Shown here: positions 45,984 through 55,273 of the stretch, piece by piece | How the letters are laid out: every line of letters begins with the position of its first letter | Position numbering within the stretch: the first letter of the stretch is position 1 | NCBI GenBank assembly: GCA_035556555.1 | Contig: DATMES010000001.1 | Span: 124,001-188,000, forward strand | Source: Frankiaceae bacterium | GTDB taxonomy: Bacteria > Actinomycetota > Actinomycetes > BP-191 | Length of the DNA stretch: 64,000 nt | Direction of reading: 5' to 3' | The notes under the pieces: generated by a model | What the model was told of the DNA's origin: nothing | Database searches by the model: none | Seen by the model: only the letters and a program-made list of their open reading frames with translations | Position numbers and translations under genes: made by a program

Positions 45984-46248
45984 TCGGCCCCGGGTAGTGG
46001 TCGCTCGCGCACTGCGGGATCTGGAAGCTGAAGCCCACGCAGGCGTCGGGCGTCGAGGGCGTGACGTACGCGGCGCCGCCGGGCGCGTAGGTCTTGCCGC
46101 CGTCGGTGCTGTAGCGGAACCCCACGCCCACGCGGCCGTTCGGGTCGGTGTAGACGGCGGGGTCGACCCGGACGCCTTCGACCGCGGACGCCGGCGTCGT
46201 CGTGAGGGCGGCGGCGCCGAGCAGCAGGCCGCAGAGAACTCGCTTCAT
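45976..46248 (-). CDS. Small secreted protein (90 aa)
   Basis: ATG at 46248 with AAGGAG 6-7 nt upstream. Signal peptide MKRVLCGLLLGAAALTTTPA then SA. The mature part is beta-rich (VEGVRVDPAVYTDPNGRVG, GFRYSTDGGKTYAPGGAAY) and ends with two cysteines (DACVGFSFQIPQCASD). Its stop shares CTAG with the restored frame of the convergent HIT gene. No family recognised. Confidence 0.7.
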   Translation of the reverse strand: MKRVLCGLLLGAAALTTTPASAVEGVRVDPAVYTDPNGRVGVGFRYSTDGGKTYAPGGAAYVTPSTPDACVGFSFQIPQCASDHYPGPIN

Positions 46249-46331
46249 GCCGTACTCCTTGCGAGGGGGAACGCGCCGGAGGACCCGGCGTCGGAGCGGG
46301 CGTTCGACGCCGCGCGTCCGATTCCTCCCGG

Positions 46332-46697
46332 TTACACCTTCCTGGCCGCCGCCGCCGCGACGTGCGCGACGAGGTCGTCCGGGGTGAACGGCTTGGAGAT
46401 GAAGCTCACGCAGCCGGCGTTGACGGCGTCCTGCGCGGCGCTGGAGTGGGCGGAGAAGAGGATGACGTTGAGGGCGCTGAGCCGGCCGCTGTCGCGCAGC
46501 CGGTCGAGTACCTCCCAGCCGGACAGGTCGGGCAGCCGCAGGTCGAGCAGCACGACGTCGGGCGTCACGTCGGCGAGGTACTCCAGCGCGTCCTTGCCGC
46601 TGCCGCGCTCCTCGACCTCGTAGCCGGCGAGGGTCAGCGCGAGACGGCAGATGAGCGCGATGTCGGGCTCGTCGTCGACGACCAGGACGGTGGTCAC
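46332..46697 (-). CDS. Single-domain response regulator
   Basis: A 121-aa CheY-like receiver without an output domain: VVDDEPDIALICRLAL, phospho-acceptor in DVVLLDLRLPDLSGWEVLD, Ser/Ala in LFSAHSS and Lys in FISKPFTPDDL. GTG at 46697 overlaps the stop of the histidine kinase gene (GTGA), so it is the partner of that kinase, probably passing phosphate on or acting by protein contact. Confidence 0.92.
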   Translation of the reverse strand: MTTVLVVDDEPDIALICRLALTLAGYEVEERGSGKDALEYLADVTPDVVLLDLRLPDLSGWEVLDRLRDSGRLSALNVILFSAHSSAAQDAVNAGCVSFISKPFTPDDLVAHVAAAAARKV

Positions 46698-48781
46698 CGC
46701 GCGGCCCGCAGCGTCACCGTGAACCGCGCTCCCCCAGCCTCGTCGTGGTCGTACGTGAGCTCGCCCCCGAGCGCCCTGGCCAGCCGGTGCGAGATGGCGA
46801 GGCCGAGTCCGGAGCCCGGCGTGCCGGTCACCGCGCCGGCCCTGCTGAACGGCTCGAACAACTCGCGTACGAAGTCGCCGGGCACGCCGTTGCCGTCGTC
46901 GGTGACGGCGACGCGGACGGAGCCATCCCCGTTCGACGCGCTGACCCGGACGGAGGGGCCCCCGTAGCGGTACGCGTTGGAGAGCAGGTTGACGAGGATC
47001 TCCTCGAGCCTGTCCGGGTCGGCCACGGCGAGCACACCGGGGGCGACGTCGACGGCGACGTTCGCGGACACCGGGGGCGGCGCCGTCTCGAGCGCGCGCG
47101 CGACGACCTGCGCGACCTCGGTCGGGGCGAGCTGGACGGGCACGCGGCCGGCTTCGAGCCGGGACAGGTCGAGCAGGCTGCTGACGAGGGTCCGCGCCCG
47201 CTGCCCCTGACGGCCGAGGGCGTCGAACGCGCGCTGCAGCTCCGTGTCGCTGAGCCGGTCGCGCTGGGTGGCGAGGAGGGAGGCCATGGCTGACACCGTA
47301 GTCAACGGCGTCCGCAGCTCGTGCGCGGCGTTCGCGACGAACTCCTGGCGCATCTGCTCCAGGCGGCGCGCCTCGGTCACGTCCTGGCAGGTGCCGAGCA
47401 GCGCGACGACCGCGCCGCTGTCGTCCTGGATGGCGCTGCCGCGCGCGGCGATCCACCGGACGCTGCCGTCCGGCTGCGGCACCCGGTACTCCATCGCGAA
47501 GTCACCGCCCTCGGCGATGACGTGCGGCGGGACGAGGTTCGCGGCGACGTCGTCGGGGTGCACCATGCCCCGCATCACCTCGCGGGTCAGCGGCATCGAC
47601 TGCGGCTCCAGGCCGTACAGCCGGTACATCTCGTCCGACGCGTCGACGTGGCCCGTGGCCAGGTCGACGCGCCAGCTCCCGAGGTGCGCGATCCGCTGCG
47701 CCTCGTCGAGCGCCTCGCGGGCGGCGACCTCGCGGACGTGCGCGTGGGTACGTTCGAGGGTGACGTGGACGAGCGCGCCGATGGTGCGCAGCAGGTCCAG
47801 CTCCTCGCGGCCGAAGTACGGCGTGTACGCGTTCGTGGTGAGTTCGAGGCGCCCGCCGGGGACCTCGAGGCTGAGCTGGTCGGGCGCGTGCTGCGTGACG
47901 CCGGGGATGACGGCGACGCCCTCGCCTGCCGGGTCTTCGCGGGTCTCGCCCACGCGGCCGAGCAGCGCGCCGTCGGTCCGGTAGATCGCGGCGCCCTGCG
48001 CGCCGACGAGCCGTACGACCCGCGGCAGCAGCTCCTCGACGACCTCCTGCGGCGACGTGGCCTGCGCCAGCTCCACCAGGGCGCCCTGGACCGCTTCGAG
48101 GTCGCGGGCCCGCCACGAGCGCAGCAGCGACCGCGGCGGCGCGAACCCGCACACGAACAGCAGCGCGCTCACGATCGCGATGCACTCGGTGACGATCGTC
48201 GTCGCCGTCACCTCGTCGCCGTCCGGCGCCACCAGGGCGACGATCAGCACGAACGCCAGCGCCGCCGCACCCGCGCCCAGCAGCCGCATCCGCCGCCGCG
48301 CCACCGTCGGCTGGCCGTGACCGGCACGCCACAGCCGCACGCTGACGGCGCCGACCAGCACGGTCCACTGCGCGAGCAACGCGAAGATGTACACGCTCAG
48401 CACCGCGGGCTGCGGCTCGTCCGGGCCCGGCAGGTGCGGGAGGAACGCCGTGAACACCAGCATGCCCACCGTCGCCGCGGTGGCCGTGCGCTCCAGCCAG
48501 GCGGGAGGGCGTTCGAACGACGCCATGAACCGGTAGAGGAAGTACGGGAACAGCACCAGCAGCGCCACGAGCGCCTTGACCGCGATGTCCCCGGCGATGC
48601 CCTCCGGCTCGTCCGGCATGACCTCGCCGGCGATGAGGACCATGCCGAGCAGGCCGAACGTCGCGGCCAGCCACGCGCGCGTCGCGCCGCGGCGGGCGAT
48701 CCACCGCGCGGCGGCGATCACCGCGACGAGGACGAACACGGCGAGCTGGACGTACTCCAGGGCACGGGCGGCTTGCGTCAT
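46694..48781 (-). CDS. Membrane hybrid-input histidine kinase (7TM-GAF-PAS-HisKA)
   Basis: A 695-aa kinase. About seven N-terminal membrane helices (to residue ~220). A GAF domain follows (ALVELAQATSPQEVVEELLP...GAQGAAIYRT), then a PAS/PAC domain (LGSWRVDLATGHVDASDEMY...QPDGSVRWIAARG), the HisKA histidine near residue 487 (FVANAAHELRTPLTTVSAMA), and an HATPase (ILVNLLSNAYRYGG, GSGLGLAISHRLA). It senses an unknown signal at the membrane or a small ligand. The ATG at 48781 starts the first helix; ORF extensions further upstream are non-coding. Confidence 0.93.
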   Translation of the reverse strand: MTQAARALEYVQLAVFVLVAVIAAARWIARRGATRAWLAATFGLLGMVLIAGEVMPDEPEGIAGDIAVKALVALLVLFPYFLYRFMASFERPPAWLERTATAATVGMLVFTAFLPHLPGPDEPQPAVLSVYIFALLAQWTVLVGAVSVRLWRAGHGQPTVARRRMRLLGAGAAALAFVLIVALVAPDGDEVTATTIVTECIAIVSALLFVCGFAPPRSLLRSWRARDLEAVQGALVELAQATSPQEVVEELLPRVVRLVGAQGAAIYRTDGALLGRVGETREDPAGEGVAVIPGVTQHAPDQLSLEVPGGRLELTTNAYTPYFGREELDLLRTIGALVHVTLERTHAHVREVAAREALDEAQRIAHLGSWRVDLATGHVDASDEMYRLYGLEPQSMPLTREVMRGMVHPDDVAANLVPPHVIAEGGDFAMEYRVPQPDGSVRWIAARGSAIQDDSGAVVALLGTCQDVTEARRLEQMRQEFVANAAHELRTPLTTVSAMASLLATQRDRLSDTELQRAFDALGRQGQRARTLVSSLLDLSRLEAGRVPVQLAPTEVAQVVARALETAPPPVSANVAVDVAPGVLAVADPDRLEEILVNLLSNAYRYGGPSVRVSASNGDGSVRVAVTDDGNGVPGDFVRELFEPFSRAGAVTGTPGSGLGLAISHRLARALGGELTYDHDEAGGARFTVTLRAAR

Positions 48782-48928
48782 CGTGTGGCGCGTTCTCCGG
48801 TCTGTGGTGGTGTGAGCCAGCATGCGGGACGCCCGGTTACGCCCGCTATGGCTCCAACGGGTGGTTTTCGGCGGGACCGTTGACCCTGCTCTGGGAGGCG
48901 GCGCCGCGCGGGCGGGTAGCGTCTCCGT

Positions 48929-49486
48929 GTGACCGATACGTCGCTGCGCGGGCGCCTGCTCGTCTCCACGCCCGGGCTGCGCGACCCCAACTTCGACCGG
49001 ACCGTGGTCCTCGTGCTCGAACACGACGGCGACGGCGCGCTCGGCCTCGTCCTCAACCGCCCCTCCGGCACGCCGCTGCACGAGGTCCTCCCGACCTGGC
49101 AGGGCATGTCGTCCGACCCGCCGCTCGTCTTCGTCGGCGGGCCCGTCGACGAGAGCGCGGCGATCTGCCTCGGCTCCTGCCGCCCCGGCGCCACGTCCGA
49201 GGCGATCCAGGTCGTCAGCCCCACCGTCGGGGTCGTCGACCTCGACACCGACCCCGAACGGCTCACGCACCTCGTGGCGTACGTCCGCGTCTTCGCCGGC
49301 TACGCGGGCTGGGGCGGCGGCCAGCTCGACGACGAGGTCGAGGCGGGCGGGTGGTTCGTCGTCGACGCGCTGCCGGGCGACCCGTTCACGTCGTCGCCGG
49401 GCGGGCTGTGGCGGGCGGTGCTGCGCCGCCAGCCCGGCCGGCTGCCGCTGTTCTCGACGTTCCCCGACGACCCCACGCACAACTAG
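48929..49486 (+). CDS. YqgE/AlgH-family protein
   Basis: A 185-aa UPF0301 protein: GRLLVSTPGLRDPNFDRTVV, GLVLNRPSGTPL, VFVGGPVDESAAICLG, VFAGYAGWGGGQLDDEVEAG, FSTFPDDPTHN, all canonical. AlgH was first linked to alginate regulation in Pseudomonas; the general role is unknown. GTG start at 48929. A 150-bp gap precedes it with no recognisable feature. Confidence 0.93.
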   Translation: MTDTSLRGRLLVSTPGLRDPNFDRTVVLVLEHDGDGALGLVLNRPSGTPLHEVLPTWQGMSSDPPLVFVGGPVDESAAICLGSCRPGATSEAIQVVSPTVGVVDLDTDPERLTHLVAYVRVFAGYAGWGGGQLDDEVEAGGWFVVDALPGDPFTSSPGGLWRAVLRRQPGRLPLFSTFPDDPTHN

Positions 49487-49564
49487 CTGGTCCGCCTGTT
49501 CGCTCCGGGCGAACGCCCCAGCAATCCGCTCGTTTCCGTCACACCCCCGCGCCAGACTCGTCCC

Positions 49565-50824
49565 ATGACCCAGGACCCGCTCTCGCGTGAGGTGCGCCGG
49601 CTCGTCGTCGGCAACACCCTCTCCGCGCTGGGCACCGGGTTCACGCTGCCGTTCCTGCTCATCTACTTCACCGACGTCCGCGGCTTCTCGGTCGTCACGG
49701 CGGGCTACGTCATCGCGACCCTTGGCGTCGTCGGGCTGGCCAGCGTGCCGTTCATGGGCACGCTCAGCGACCGGATCGGGCCCTGGCGCGTGCTCGTCGG
49801 CGCCCTGCTCGTGCAGGCGCTGGGCACGGCCGGGCTCGCGGCGGTCACCGAGCCGTGGCACGCGTTCGCCACCATCTCCCTCATCGGCGTCGGCGGCGGC
49901 GCGGCCTGGCCCGCGCAGTCCGCGCTCATCGCCGTCCTCGTGCCCGCCGAGCGGCGTGGCCGCGTCTTCGCGGTGCAGTTCGCGCTGCTCAACCTCGGCA
50001 TCGGCATCGGCGGCGCCGTCAGCGGGCTGCTCGTCGACACCAGCCGTGTGGCGACGTTCGAGGTCATCTACGTCGTCGACGCGTTCTCCTTCGTCGCGTA
50101 CGCCGCCATCCTCGCCACGCTCCGCCACGCCGCGCTGCGCCCCGCCCGCGCCGGCCCCGGCGACCCGCCCGCGGGGTACCGCGAGGTCGTCGCCGACCGG
50201 ATCTTCCTGCGTTTGTGCGCGGTGACCCTGCTGCTGTCGTGCGCGGGGTACGGCCAGGTCAGCGCCGGCTTCCCCGCGTTCGTCAGCGATGTCGCGGAGG
50301 TGTCGACGCGGTCCATCGGGCTGGCGTTCGCCGCCAACACCGCCGTCATCGTCGCCGCCCAGCTCGTCGTCGAACGCCGCCTCCAGGGCCACCGCCGCAC
50401 CCGCGCCCTCGCCGCGGTGGCCGTCGTCTGGGCCGTGTCGTGGCTGGTCATCGGCTCGTCGGCGCTGCTGCCGGGCTCGCTGGCGGCGACGGCGGTGATC
50501 GTGGGGCTCGGGCTGTTCGGGTTCGGGGAGACGCTGTGGGCGCCGACCGGCGCCACGCTCGTCAACGACATCGCCCCGCCGCACCTGCGCGGCCGCTACA
50601 ACGCCACGTCCAGCCTCACCTGGCAGCTGTCGTCGGTCATCGGCCCGATCGTGGCGGGAGCGCTGCTCGGGGCGCGGCTGCCGGTGGTGTTCATCGGCGG
50701 CCTCGTCGCGATCCTCGCGGTGGTCGGCCTCATGGCGCTGCGCCTCGAGCGCTTCCTGTCCCCCGCCCAGAACGGCCTCTCCGTGGATCCCGCCACCCCG
50801 GAGGTGGTGCCGACCCCGGGCTGA
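49565..50824 (+). CDS. MFS transporter
   Basis: A 419-aa major-facilitator protein with 12 predicted helices. The loop-2/3 signature is MGTLSDRIGPWRVLVG, and the start of the second half is SIGLAFAANTAVIVAAQLVV. The sixth-helix/loop region is short and arginine-rich. Similar to drug-efflux (DHA1-like) carriers; the substrate is unknown. Confidence 0.93.
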   Translation: MTQDPLSREVRRLVVGNTLSALGTGFTLPFLLIYFTDVRGFSVVTAGYVIATLGVVGLASVPFMGTLSDRIGPWRVLVGALLVQALGTAGLAAVTEPWHAFATISLIGVGGGAAWPAQSALIAVLVPAERRGRVFAVQFALLNLGIGIGGAVSGLLVDTSRVATFEVIYVVDAFSFVAYAAILATLRHAALRPARAGPGDPPAGYREVVADRIFLRLCAVTLLLSCAGYGQVSAGFPAFVSDVAEVSTRSIGLAFAANTAVIVAAQLVVERRLQGHRRTRALAAVAVVWAVSWLVIGSSALLPGSLAATAVIVGLGLFGFGETLWAPTGATLVNDIAPPHLRGRYNATSSLTWQLSSVIGPIVAGALLGARLPVVFIGGLVAILAVVGLMALRLERFLSPAQNGLSVDPATPEVVPTPG

Positions 50825-50840
50825 CGCCGGCGCGCGCGCA

Positions 50841-50887
50841 ACCCGGTTGCGCCCCGTGCGGGGAAAAGACGCACACCGCACCCCGAT
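50841..50887 (+). repeat. Intergenic motif shared with 13143-13189
   Basis: The block around CCCGGTTGCG...CCGTGCGGGGAAAAGACGC matches the corresponding block after the second inverted arm at 13143-13189 over about 45 bases with few differences. It starts 17 bp after the MFS gene stop. Confidence 0.55.
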
Positions 50888-50898
50888 CCCCCCGATGC

Positions 50899-51070
50899 CG
50901 CCCCGCGCCCCGGGAGCCGCCCGGTCGCCCGGTCGCCCCGGTCGCCCGGTCGCCCCGGTCGCCCCGCGCCCCGGGAGCCGCCCGGTCGCCCCGGTCGCCC
51001 CGGTCGCCCCGGTCGCCCCTGTCGCGCCCGCGCCCCGCGCCCCGCGCCCCGCGCCCCGCGCCCCGCGCCC
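50899..51070. repeat. G+C-rich tandem repeat patch
   Basis: Iterated GGTCGCCCC/CGGTCGCCC units followed by about six CCCCGCG heptamers. A longer unit containing CGGGAGCCGCCCGGTCGCC occurs twice. No A/T run interrupts it. Slipped-strand repeat in a gene-free region between the MFS gene and the minus-strand SGNH gene. Confidence 0.8.
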
Positions 51071-51078
51071 CTGAAGAT

Positions 51079-51135
51079 GATCACCTGTGTCCGTTCCGCG
51101 GCCTTTCCGCCGCATGGGCACGGACACAGGTGATC
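51079..51135. terminator. Perfect 16-bp inverted repeat
   Basis: GATCACCTGTGTCCGT at 51079-51094 and its exact complement ACGGACACAGGTGATC at 51120-51135, with a 25-nt loop. It sits between two convergent genes (MFS and SGNH), so it is likely a bidirectional terminator. Confidence 0.6.
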
Positions 51136-51160
51136 CCCAGCCGGGGACGGCGGAGCGGGT

Positions 51161-51192
51161 GTGCCGTTCTGTGAAGATCGTCACGCTCGAGA
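51161..51192 (+). repeat. Intergenic motif shared with 12830-12862
   Basis: GTGCCGTTCTG...AGATC..CACGC....GAGA resembles the start of the intergenic block after the PAC2 gene at 12830-12862. Both copies lie in gene-free DNA in the same orientation. Confidence 0.5.
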
Positions 51193-51252
51193 GGGGGCGC
51201 CACCGCGGCAAGGAACGCGGCCGACACCGCCCGGCGCGTGCCGTACTCCCGG

Positions 51253-52596
51253 CTACCGGAGGAGGCCGTACACCAGACGCGTGAGAAAGCGGGTCCCCGC
51301 GAACGTCAGGTGGATGCCGTCGTCCTGCCGCGCCGCGACGCCGCGGACGGTGGCGTTGTAGCGGCCGTCGACGGCGTACAGCGACCAGGTGTCCACCCAC
51401 GTCACACCGCGGACGTCGCGCGCGGCGCCGGCGGTGGCGGCGTTCATCGCGCGGTAGCAGGCCGCGATGTCCGGGCGCTGCGCGATCGGGAGGCCGACCC
51501 AGACGACCGGCCGTACGCCGCCGCCGGAGTACGTCCGCATGAGGTTCGCCGCCCGCCGCCGGTACTCCGTCACCCACGCGGCCGAGCCGGTGGTCGCCCA
51601 CCGGCCGGTGCCGCCGACGCGGATCGGCTGGCAGTCGTTCGCCCCGAGGAACGCCACCACGGCGCCCGGCTTCGTCGCGACCTGCTGCTTCGCGCGCCGC
51701 GCCCAGTCGTAGTAGTCCGGCCGCGCCAGCCCGGTGCTCGGCCGGCTCTCGACGGCGGTCTCGCGCGGCTTGCGCGCGGTCGTGAGCTGCTGGCCGAGGT
51801 AGTACGCGAACGAGTCGCCGGTGACGAGCAGCCGCCCGGGCCCGCCGTTGCCCTTCGGCGAAGGGAGCCGGGGGGCGCGCGGCGTGACGAGCCTGAGGTC
51901 GTACGACGCCTCCCCCGGCGCGAACGCCCCGCCGCCGGGCCGCACGACGCGGTAGCGGTACGTCCCCGGCGCGGTCTTGCGCACGGAGAACGAGAACGCG
52001 CCCGACCTGGTCAGCGTGCCGACGGAGGCGCCGACCCAGCGGCCGCCGACGCGCCGGTCGAGCCGTACCTTCTGCCCCGCGCTCGCGGGGACGATGGTGC
52101 CGCGCAGCGTCGCGCGCCAGCCGCCGCGGACCTTGCGGGTCTCCGCCTCGACCGTGACGGCGGGGGCCACGGTGACGCGCACCGGCTCGGAGACCGCGGG
52201 CTCGAAGCCTGCGGCGCCGTCGAACGCGAGCCATACCGACGAACCCGCGGCCGGCCGGAACGGCACCGACACCCGCCCGCGCCCGTCGGAGGTGGGGGTG
52301 GCGACGACGGTGGCGTTCGACGGCGCGTCGAGCCGCGCCGCGCGGACCTCGACGCCGCGCCCGGAGATCGGGTTGCCCTCGGCGTCGCGGAGCAGGCCTG
52401 TGACGGTGACGGTGGCGCCGTAGCGCAGCGGGGTCGGGGGTACGCCCGCGCTCAGCCGGACGGCGAGCGGGGCGGGAGTGGGGACGGGGACGTTCGCGGC
52501 GGCCGGCGAACGGCGCCCGCCGAGCGAGTACGCGGCCGTGCCCCCGGCGGCGAGGACCAGGGTCGCCGCGACCGCGACGAACCCGGCGCGCGTCAT
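51253..52596 (-). CDS. DUF459/SGNH hydrolase-like exported protein with beta-sandwich N-region
   Basis: About 447 aa. Signal/anchor [20 protein letters not shown] at the N-terminus, then two Ig-like/invasin-like segments ([40 protein letters not shown]). The C-terminal SGNH domain has the block-I GDS in [17 protein letters not shown]-x-N-D in FLGANDCQP, and the D-x-x-H in [11 protein letters not shown]. This is the DUF459 type associated with peptidoglycan or glycan deacetylation/esterase activity. Starts at 52596 or 52602; longer starts exist. A paralogue lies at 56427. Confidence 0.82.
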   Translation of the reverse strand: MTRAGFVAVAATLVLAAGGTAAYSLGGRRSPAAANVPVPTPAPLAVRLSAGVPPTPLRYGATVTVTGLLRDAEGNPISGRGVEVRAARLDAPSNATVVATPTSDGRGRVSVPFRPAAGSSVWLAFDGAAGFEPAVSEPVRVTVAPAVTVEAETRKVRGGWRATLRGTIVPASAGQKVRLDRRVGGRWVGASVGTLTRSGAFSFSVRKTAPGTYRYRVVRPGGGAFAPGEASYDLRLVTPRAPRLPSPKGNGGPGRLLVTGDSFAYYLGQQLTTARKPRETAVESRPSTGLARPDYYDWARRAKQQVATKPGAVVAFLGANDCQPIRVGGTGRWATTGSAAWVTEYRRRAANLMRTYSGGGVRPVVWVGLPIAQRPDIAACYRAMNAATAGAARDVRGVTWVDTWSLYAVDGRYNATVRGVAARQDDGIHLTFAGTRFLTRLVYGLLR

Positions 52597-52821
52597 CCGC
52601 ACCCGGTCCCGTTCCACGTTCGCAACCCCCACGTCCTGCTCGGCGACGCATCCTCCCATGGCGACAGTGCGGCCGAGGGGAGTCGCGACTGTCTGCTTCG
52701 GACACATTCGTGTTCCCGCCGGTGGGGACCGCCGACGGACGACACCGAGCAAAACGGGGCTGTTCGAACGGCGGTTCGCCGCTACCGTGGAGCAACGTTC
52801 GCACCGAAGGAGGGGCCGCCG

Positions 52822-53319
52822 TTGTCTCGCAGCCTGCTCCTCAACGCCTCCTACGAGCCCCTCTGCGTCGTCCCCACCCGCCGCGCGGTCGTGCTCGTGC
52901 TCACCGCGAAGGCCGTCGTCATCGAGGCCGGCGACGTCGTCCTGCACTCCGAGCGGCTCGCCGTGCAGGCGCCGGTCGTGATCCGGCTGACGCGGTACGT
53001 CCGCGTGCCGTACCGCTCCCGCGCGCCCCTCTCCCGCCAGGGCGTGCTCGCGCGCGACGGTCACCGCTGCCAGTACTGCGGCAGCGGCGCGGAGACCCTC
53101 GACCACGTCGTGCCGCGCTCGCGCGGTGGCCGGCACGTCTGGGAGAACCTCGTCGCCGCCTGCCGGCGCTGCAACCACACCAAGGCCGACCGCACGCTCG
53201 ACGAGCTCGGCTGGGCGCTCGACCGCGCGCCCGCCGCGCCGCGCGGCGTGCAGCGGCTGCTGCTCGGCCACGGCCGGTGGGAGCCGGCGTGGACGCCGTA
53301 CGTCGGCATGTCCGCCTGA
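52822..53319 (+). CDS. HNH endonuclease-family protein
   Basis: A 165-aa protein of the actinobacterial HNH family. TTG at 52822 with AAGGAGG upstream is the only well-placed start. N-terminal [20 protein letters not shown]; zinc/HNH core [20 protein letters not shown], then HVVPRSRGG and [15 protein letters not shown], with Cys-x2-Cys pairs and His/Asn/His. Chromosomal housekeeping copy rather than a mobile intron nuclease, since no intron is present. Function unknown. Confidence 0.92.
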   Translation: MSRSLLLNASYEPLCVVPTRRAVVLVLTAKAVVIEAGDVVLHSERLAVQAPVVIRLTRYVRVPYRSRAPLSRQGVLARDGHRCQYCGSGAETLDHVVPRSRGGRHVWENLVAACRRCNHTKADRTLDELGWALDRAPAAPRGVQRLLLGHGRWEPAWTPYVGMSA

Positions 53320-53349
53320 CCGCCGCCTGACCGCCGCCTGACCGCCGCA
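53317..53349. repeat. Three 11-bp tandem repeats beginning at a stop codon
   Basis: TGACCGCCGCC repeated three times (last unit ends CA). The first TGA is the stop of the HNH gene, so the repeat gives two more out-of-phase TGAs. Probably slippage; no other role evident. Confidence 0.8.
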
Positions 53350-53389
53350 CCCCGCCCGTGCCGCGGTCGGGGCGGACGGCGCCACCCGC

Positions 53390-54058
53390 CTACATGGCGA
53401 TGCCCAGGGTCGTCGCCGTGGGTGAGAGGGGCACCTCCTCCTTGGCCGGGTTGGTCCGCAGCACGCGGTCGCCGAGGTGGCCGGTGACGCCGTACCAGTA
53501 GTTCTCGTTGCGGAAGTGGTGCAGCCGGTGCGCCCGCCACAGGCCGCGGTAGAGCCTGGACCGGGGCTGGTAGTCGGTGTGGATGAGCCAGTGGGTCCAC
53601 TCGTACGCCAGCGTGAGCACGTTGGCCACGGCGACCGCGGTCGCGATCGACGGCCGGACGCGCCACGCGAGCGCGAGCAGCGCCACGTCCAGCGCCGCGA
53701 ACACCTTGATCGCGGGCATCGCGATGAAGATGAACCGCTCGTCCTTGGGCTGCTGGTGGTGCCGCCGGTGCGACTTGCCGACCGCGAGGTCGACGTGGCG
53801 TCCGAGGATCCGGCGCGGCCGCCAGTGCAGGATGGCGACGTGGATGATCCACTCGGTGAACGGCTGGGCCGCGACGAGCCCCGCCGCGATGACGAGGTCG
53901 CGCACGGCGAGCCCGCCGAGGGCCAGCCGTACGGCGACGGCTCCCACGACCATGCCGGCGAGCCAGCGGGCCGACTCGAACGACGTGAACCGCCGCAGCG
54001 ACTCCCCGAGCCCGGGCGTCGCGGCGCGGTGGACGGATCCGGCGACAGCGGTCGTCAC
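53390..54058 (-). CDS. Sterol desaturase/fatty-acid hydroxylase-family membrane protein
   Basis: A 222-aa integral membrane protein with about four helices and the di-iron histidine clusters HRRHHQQPKDE, HWLIHTDYQ, HRLHHFRNENYW. These enzymes hydroxylate or desaturate lipids or carotenoids with O2. GTG at 54058. Divergent from the next membrane-protein gene, whose likely GTG is only 22 bp away, so they probably share a promoter region. Confidence 0.9.
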   Translation of the reverse strand: MTTAVAGSVHRAATPGLGESLRRFTSFESARWLAGMVVGAVAVRLALGGLAVRDLVIAAGLVAAQPFTEWIIHVAILHWRPRRILGRHVDLAVGKSHRRHHQQPKDERFIFIAMPAIKVFAALDVALLALAWRVRPSIATAVAVANVLTLAYEWTHWLIHTDYQPRSRLYRGLWRAHRLHHFRNENYWYGVTGHLGDRVLRTNPAKEEVPLSPTATTLGIAM

Positions 54059-54079
54059 GAGGCACCTCCCTCCGTAGCA

Positions 54080-55273
54080 GTGTCGCGTGCGAGGAGTCTC
54101 TCGGCCAGGTGTGACAGAAACGGCGCGGCGGTCCTCCTCGCGGCCCTGCTACTGGGGATCGTGCTCGGCGCGAAGGTCCTCACCGGCGGCGGGCTGTCGG
54201 CGCCGGTCGTCGCGGGGGACGCGTTCGTCGGGCCGGGCAAGCCGCCCGACCTCGCCGTCGTCCACGAGGACAGCACGGGGTACGACGGGCAGTTCGTCTA
54301 CCGGCTGGCGCTGGACCCGTTCACGCGGGAGGAGACGGCGTACGGCATCACGCTCGACAACCCGACGTACCGCCAGCAGCGCCTCGGCCTCCCCCTCGCT
54401 GCCTGGACCCTGACCAAGGCCGGGGTCCCGACGTCGCTGGCACTCATCCTCGTCAACGCCGCCGCCCTCCTCGCCGCCGCCTGGGCCGGCGCCGTCCTCG
54501 CCCGCCGCCTCGGCAGGCACGCGCTCTGGGGCGTGCTCGTCGCCCTCTCCCCCGGCCTCGTCGTCGCGGTCACCCGCGACCTCACCGAGCCGCTGCAGAT
54601 CGGCCTCTTACTGGTCGGCCTCGTGGCGTGGACGGGGCGCCGTACGCCGCTCGCGACCGCCGCCGCCGTCGCGGCGTTCACGGCGAGCGCGCTCACCCGG
54701 GAGACGACGCTCGCCGTGCTGGCAGGGCTTGGCCTGTGGGAGACGTACCGCCTCCTCCGCGGCCCCGCGCGCGCGGAGCCGCTCGCCCGCGCCGCCGCCC
54801 TACTGGTCCCCCTCGCCGTCGCCGTCGCGTGGCAGCTCCACCTCGAGAGCGTCTGGGGGGTGCTCCCCGTCAGCGCGAACGAGGGCGACGTCGGCGTGCC
54901 GTTCCTCAACACGGCGCAGACGTTCCTGGCGGGCGGCGGCGACTGGTCGGACTGGACGAGCAAGGACGCGCTGCTCGCGCACGCCTGGGTCGCCGAACGC
55001 GTGCTGCTCGCGGGCCTGCTCGCGTACACGGCGTACGCGCTCGCCCGCGGCTCCGCCGACGTACGGCTCAAGGCCGGCTGGGCGCTCGCCGCGCTGCTCG
55101 CGCTGTCGGCGGCGTGGGGGCGGGACGTGGCGTTCCTGCGCGCGGCGAACGAGTCGATCGTTCTCGCCGTGCTCGTGCTCCTCGGGCTGCGCACGCGCGC
55201 GGCGACGGCCGCGCTCGCGGGGACGGCCGGACTCTCGGTCTACCTGGCCGGCGTGTACGGCGTCCTGATCTAA
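54080..55273 (+). CDS. Polytopic membrane protein, glycosyltransferase-like
   Basis: About 397 aa with 9-11 helices. The N-terminal exported-loop signature STGYDGQFVYRLALDPF, then GITLDNPTYRQQRLGLPLAA, matches a family near the GT-C fold (mannosyltransferase/glycopolymer-formation type). Later helices contain ASALTRETTLAVLAGLGLWE. The start at GTG 54080 is favoured by frame but has no clear ribosome-binding site. Ends in CTAA, overlapping the convergent gene stop by four bases. Likely cell-envelope polysaccharide related; inferred. Confidence 0.72.
   Translation: MSRARSLSARCDRNGAAVLLAALLLGIVLGAKVLTGGGLSAPVVAGDAFVGPGKPPDLAVVHEDSTGYDGQFVYRLALDPFTREETAYGITLDNPTYRQQRLGLPLAAWTLTKAGVPTSLALILVNAAALLAAAWAGAVLARRLGRHALWGVLVALSPGLVVAVTRDLTEPLQIGLLLVGLVAWTGRRTPLATAAAVAAFTASALTRETTLAVLAGLGLWETYRLLRGPARAEPLARAAALLVPLAVAVAWQLHLESVWGVLPVSANEGDVGVPFLNTAQTFLAGGGDWSDWTSKDALLAHAWVAERVLLAGLLAYTAYALARGSADVRLKAGWALAALLALSAAWGRDVAFLRAANESIVLAVLVLLGLRTRAATAALAGTAGLSVYLAGVYGVLI

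Noticed and set aside
46694..52804. Very long minus-strand open frame (about 2036 codons)
   Set aside because: Only the first third (to 48781) looks like protein; the rest is Arg/Pro/Gly-rich and antisense to clear genes (AlgH, MFS). High G+C removes stops from shadow frames.
52822..53319. HNH gene as intron or intein homing nuclease
   Set aside because: Free-standing gene with its own ribosome-binding site and the typical chromosomal actinobacterial family form; no split host gene.
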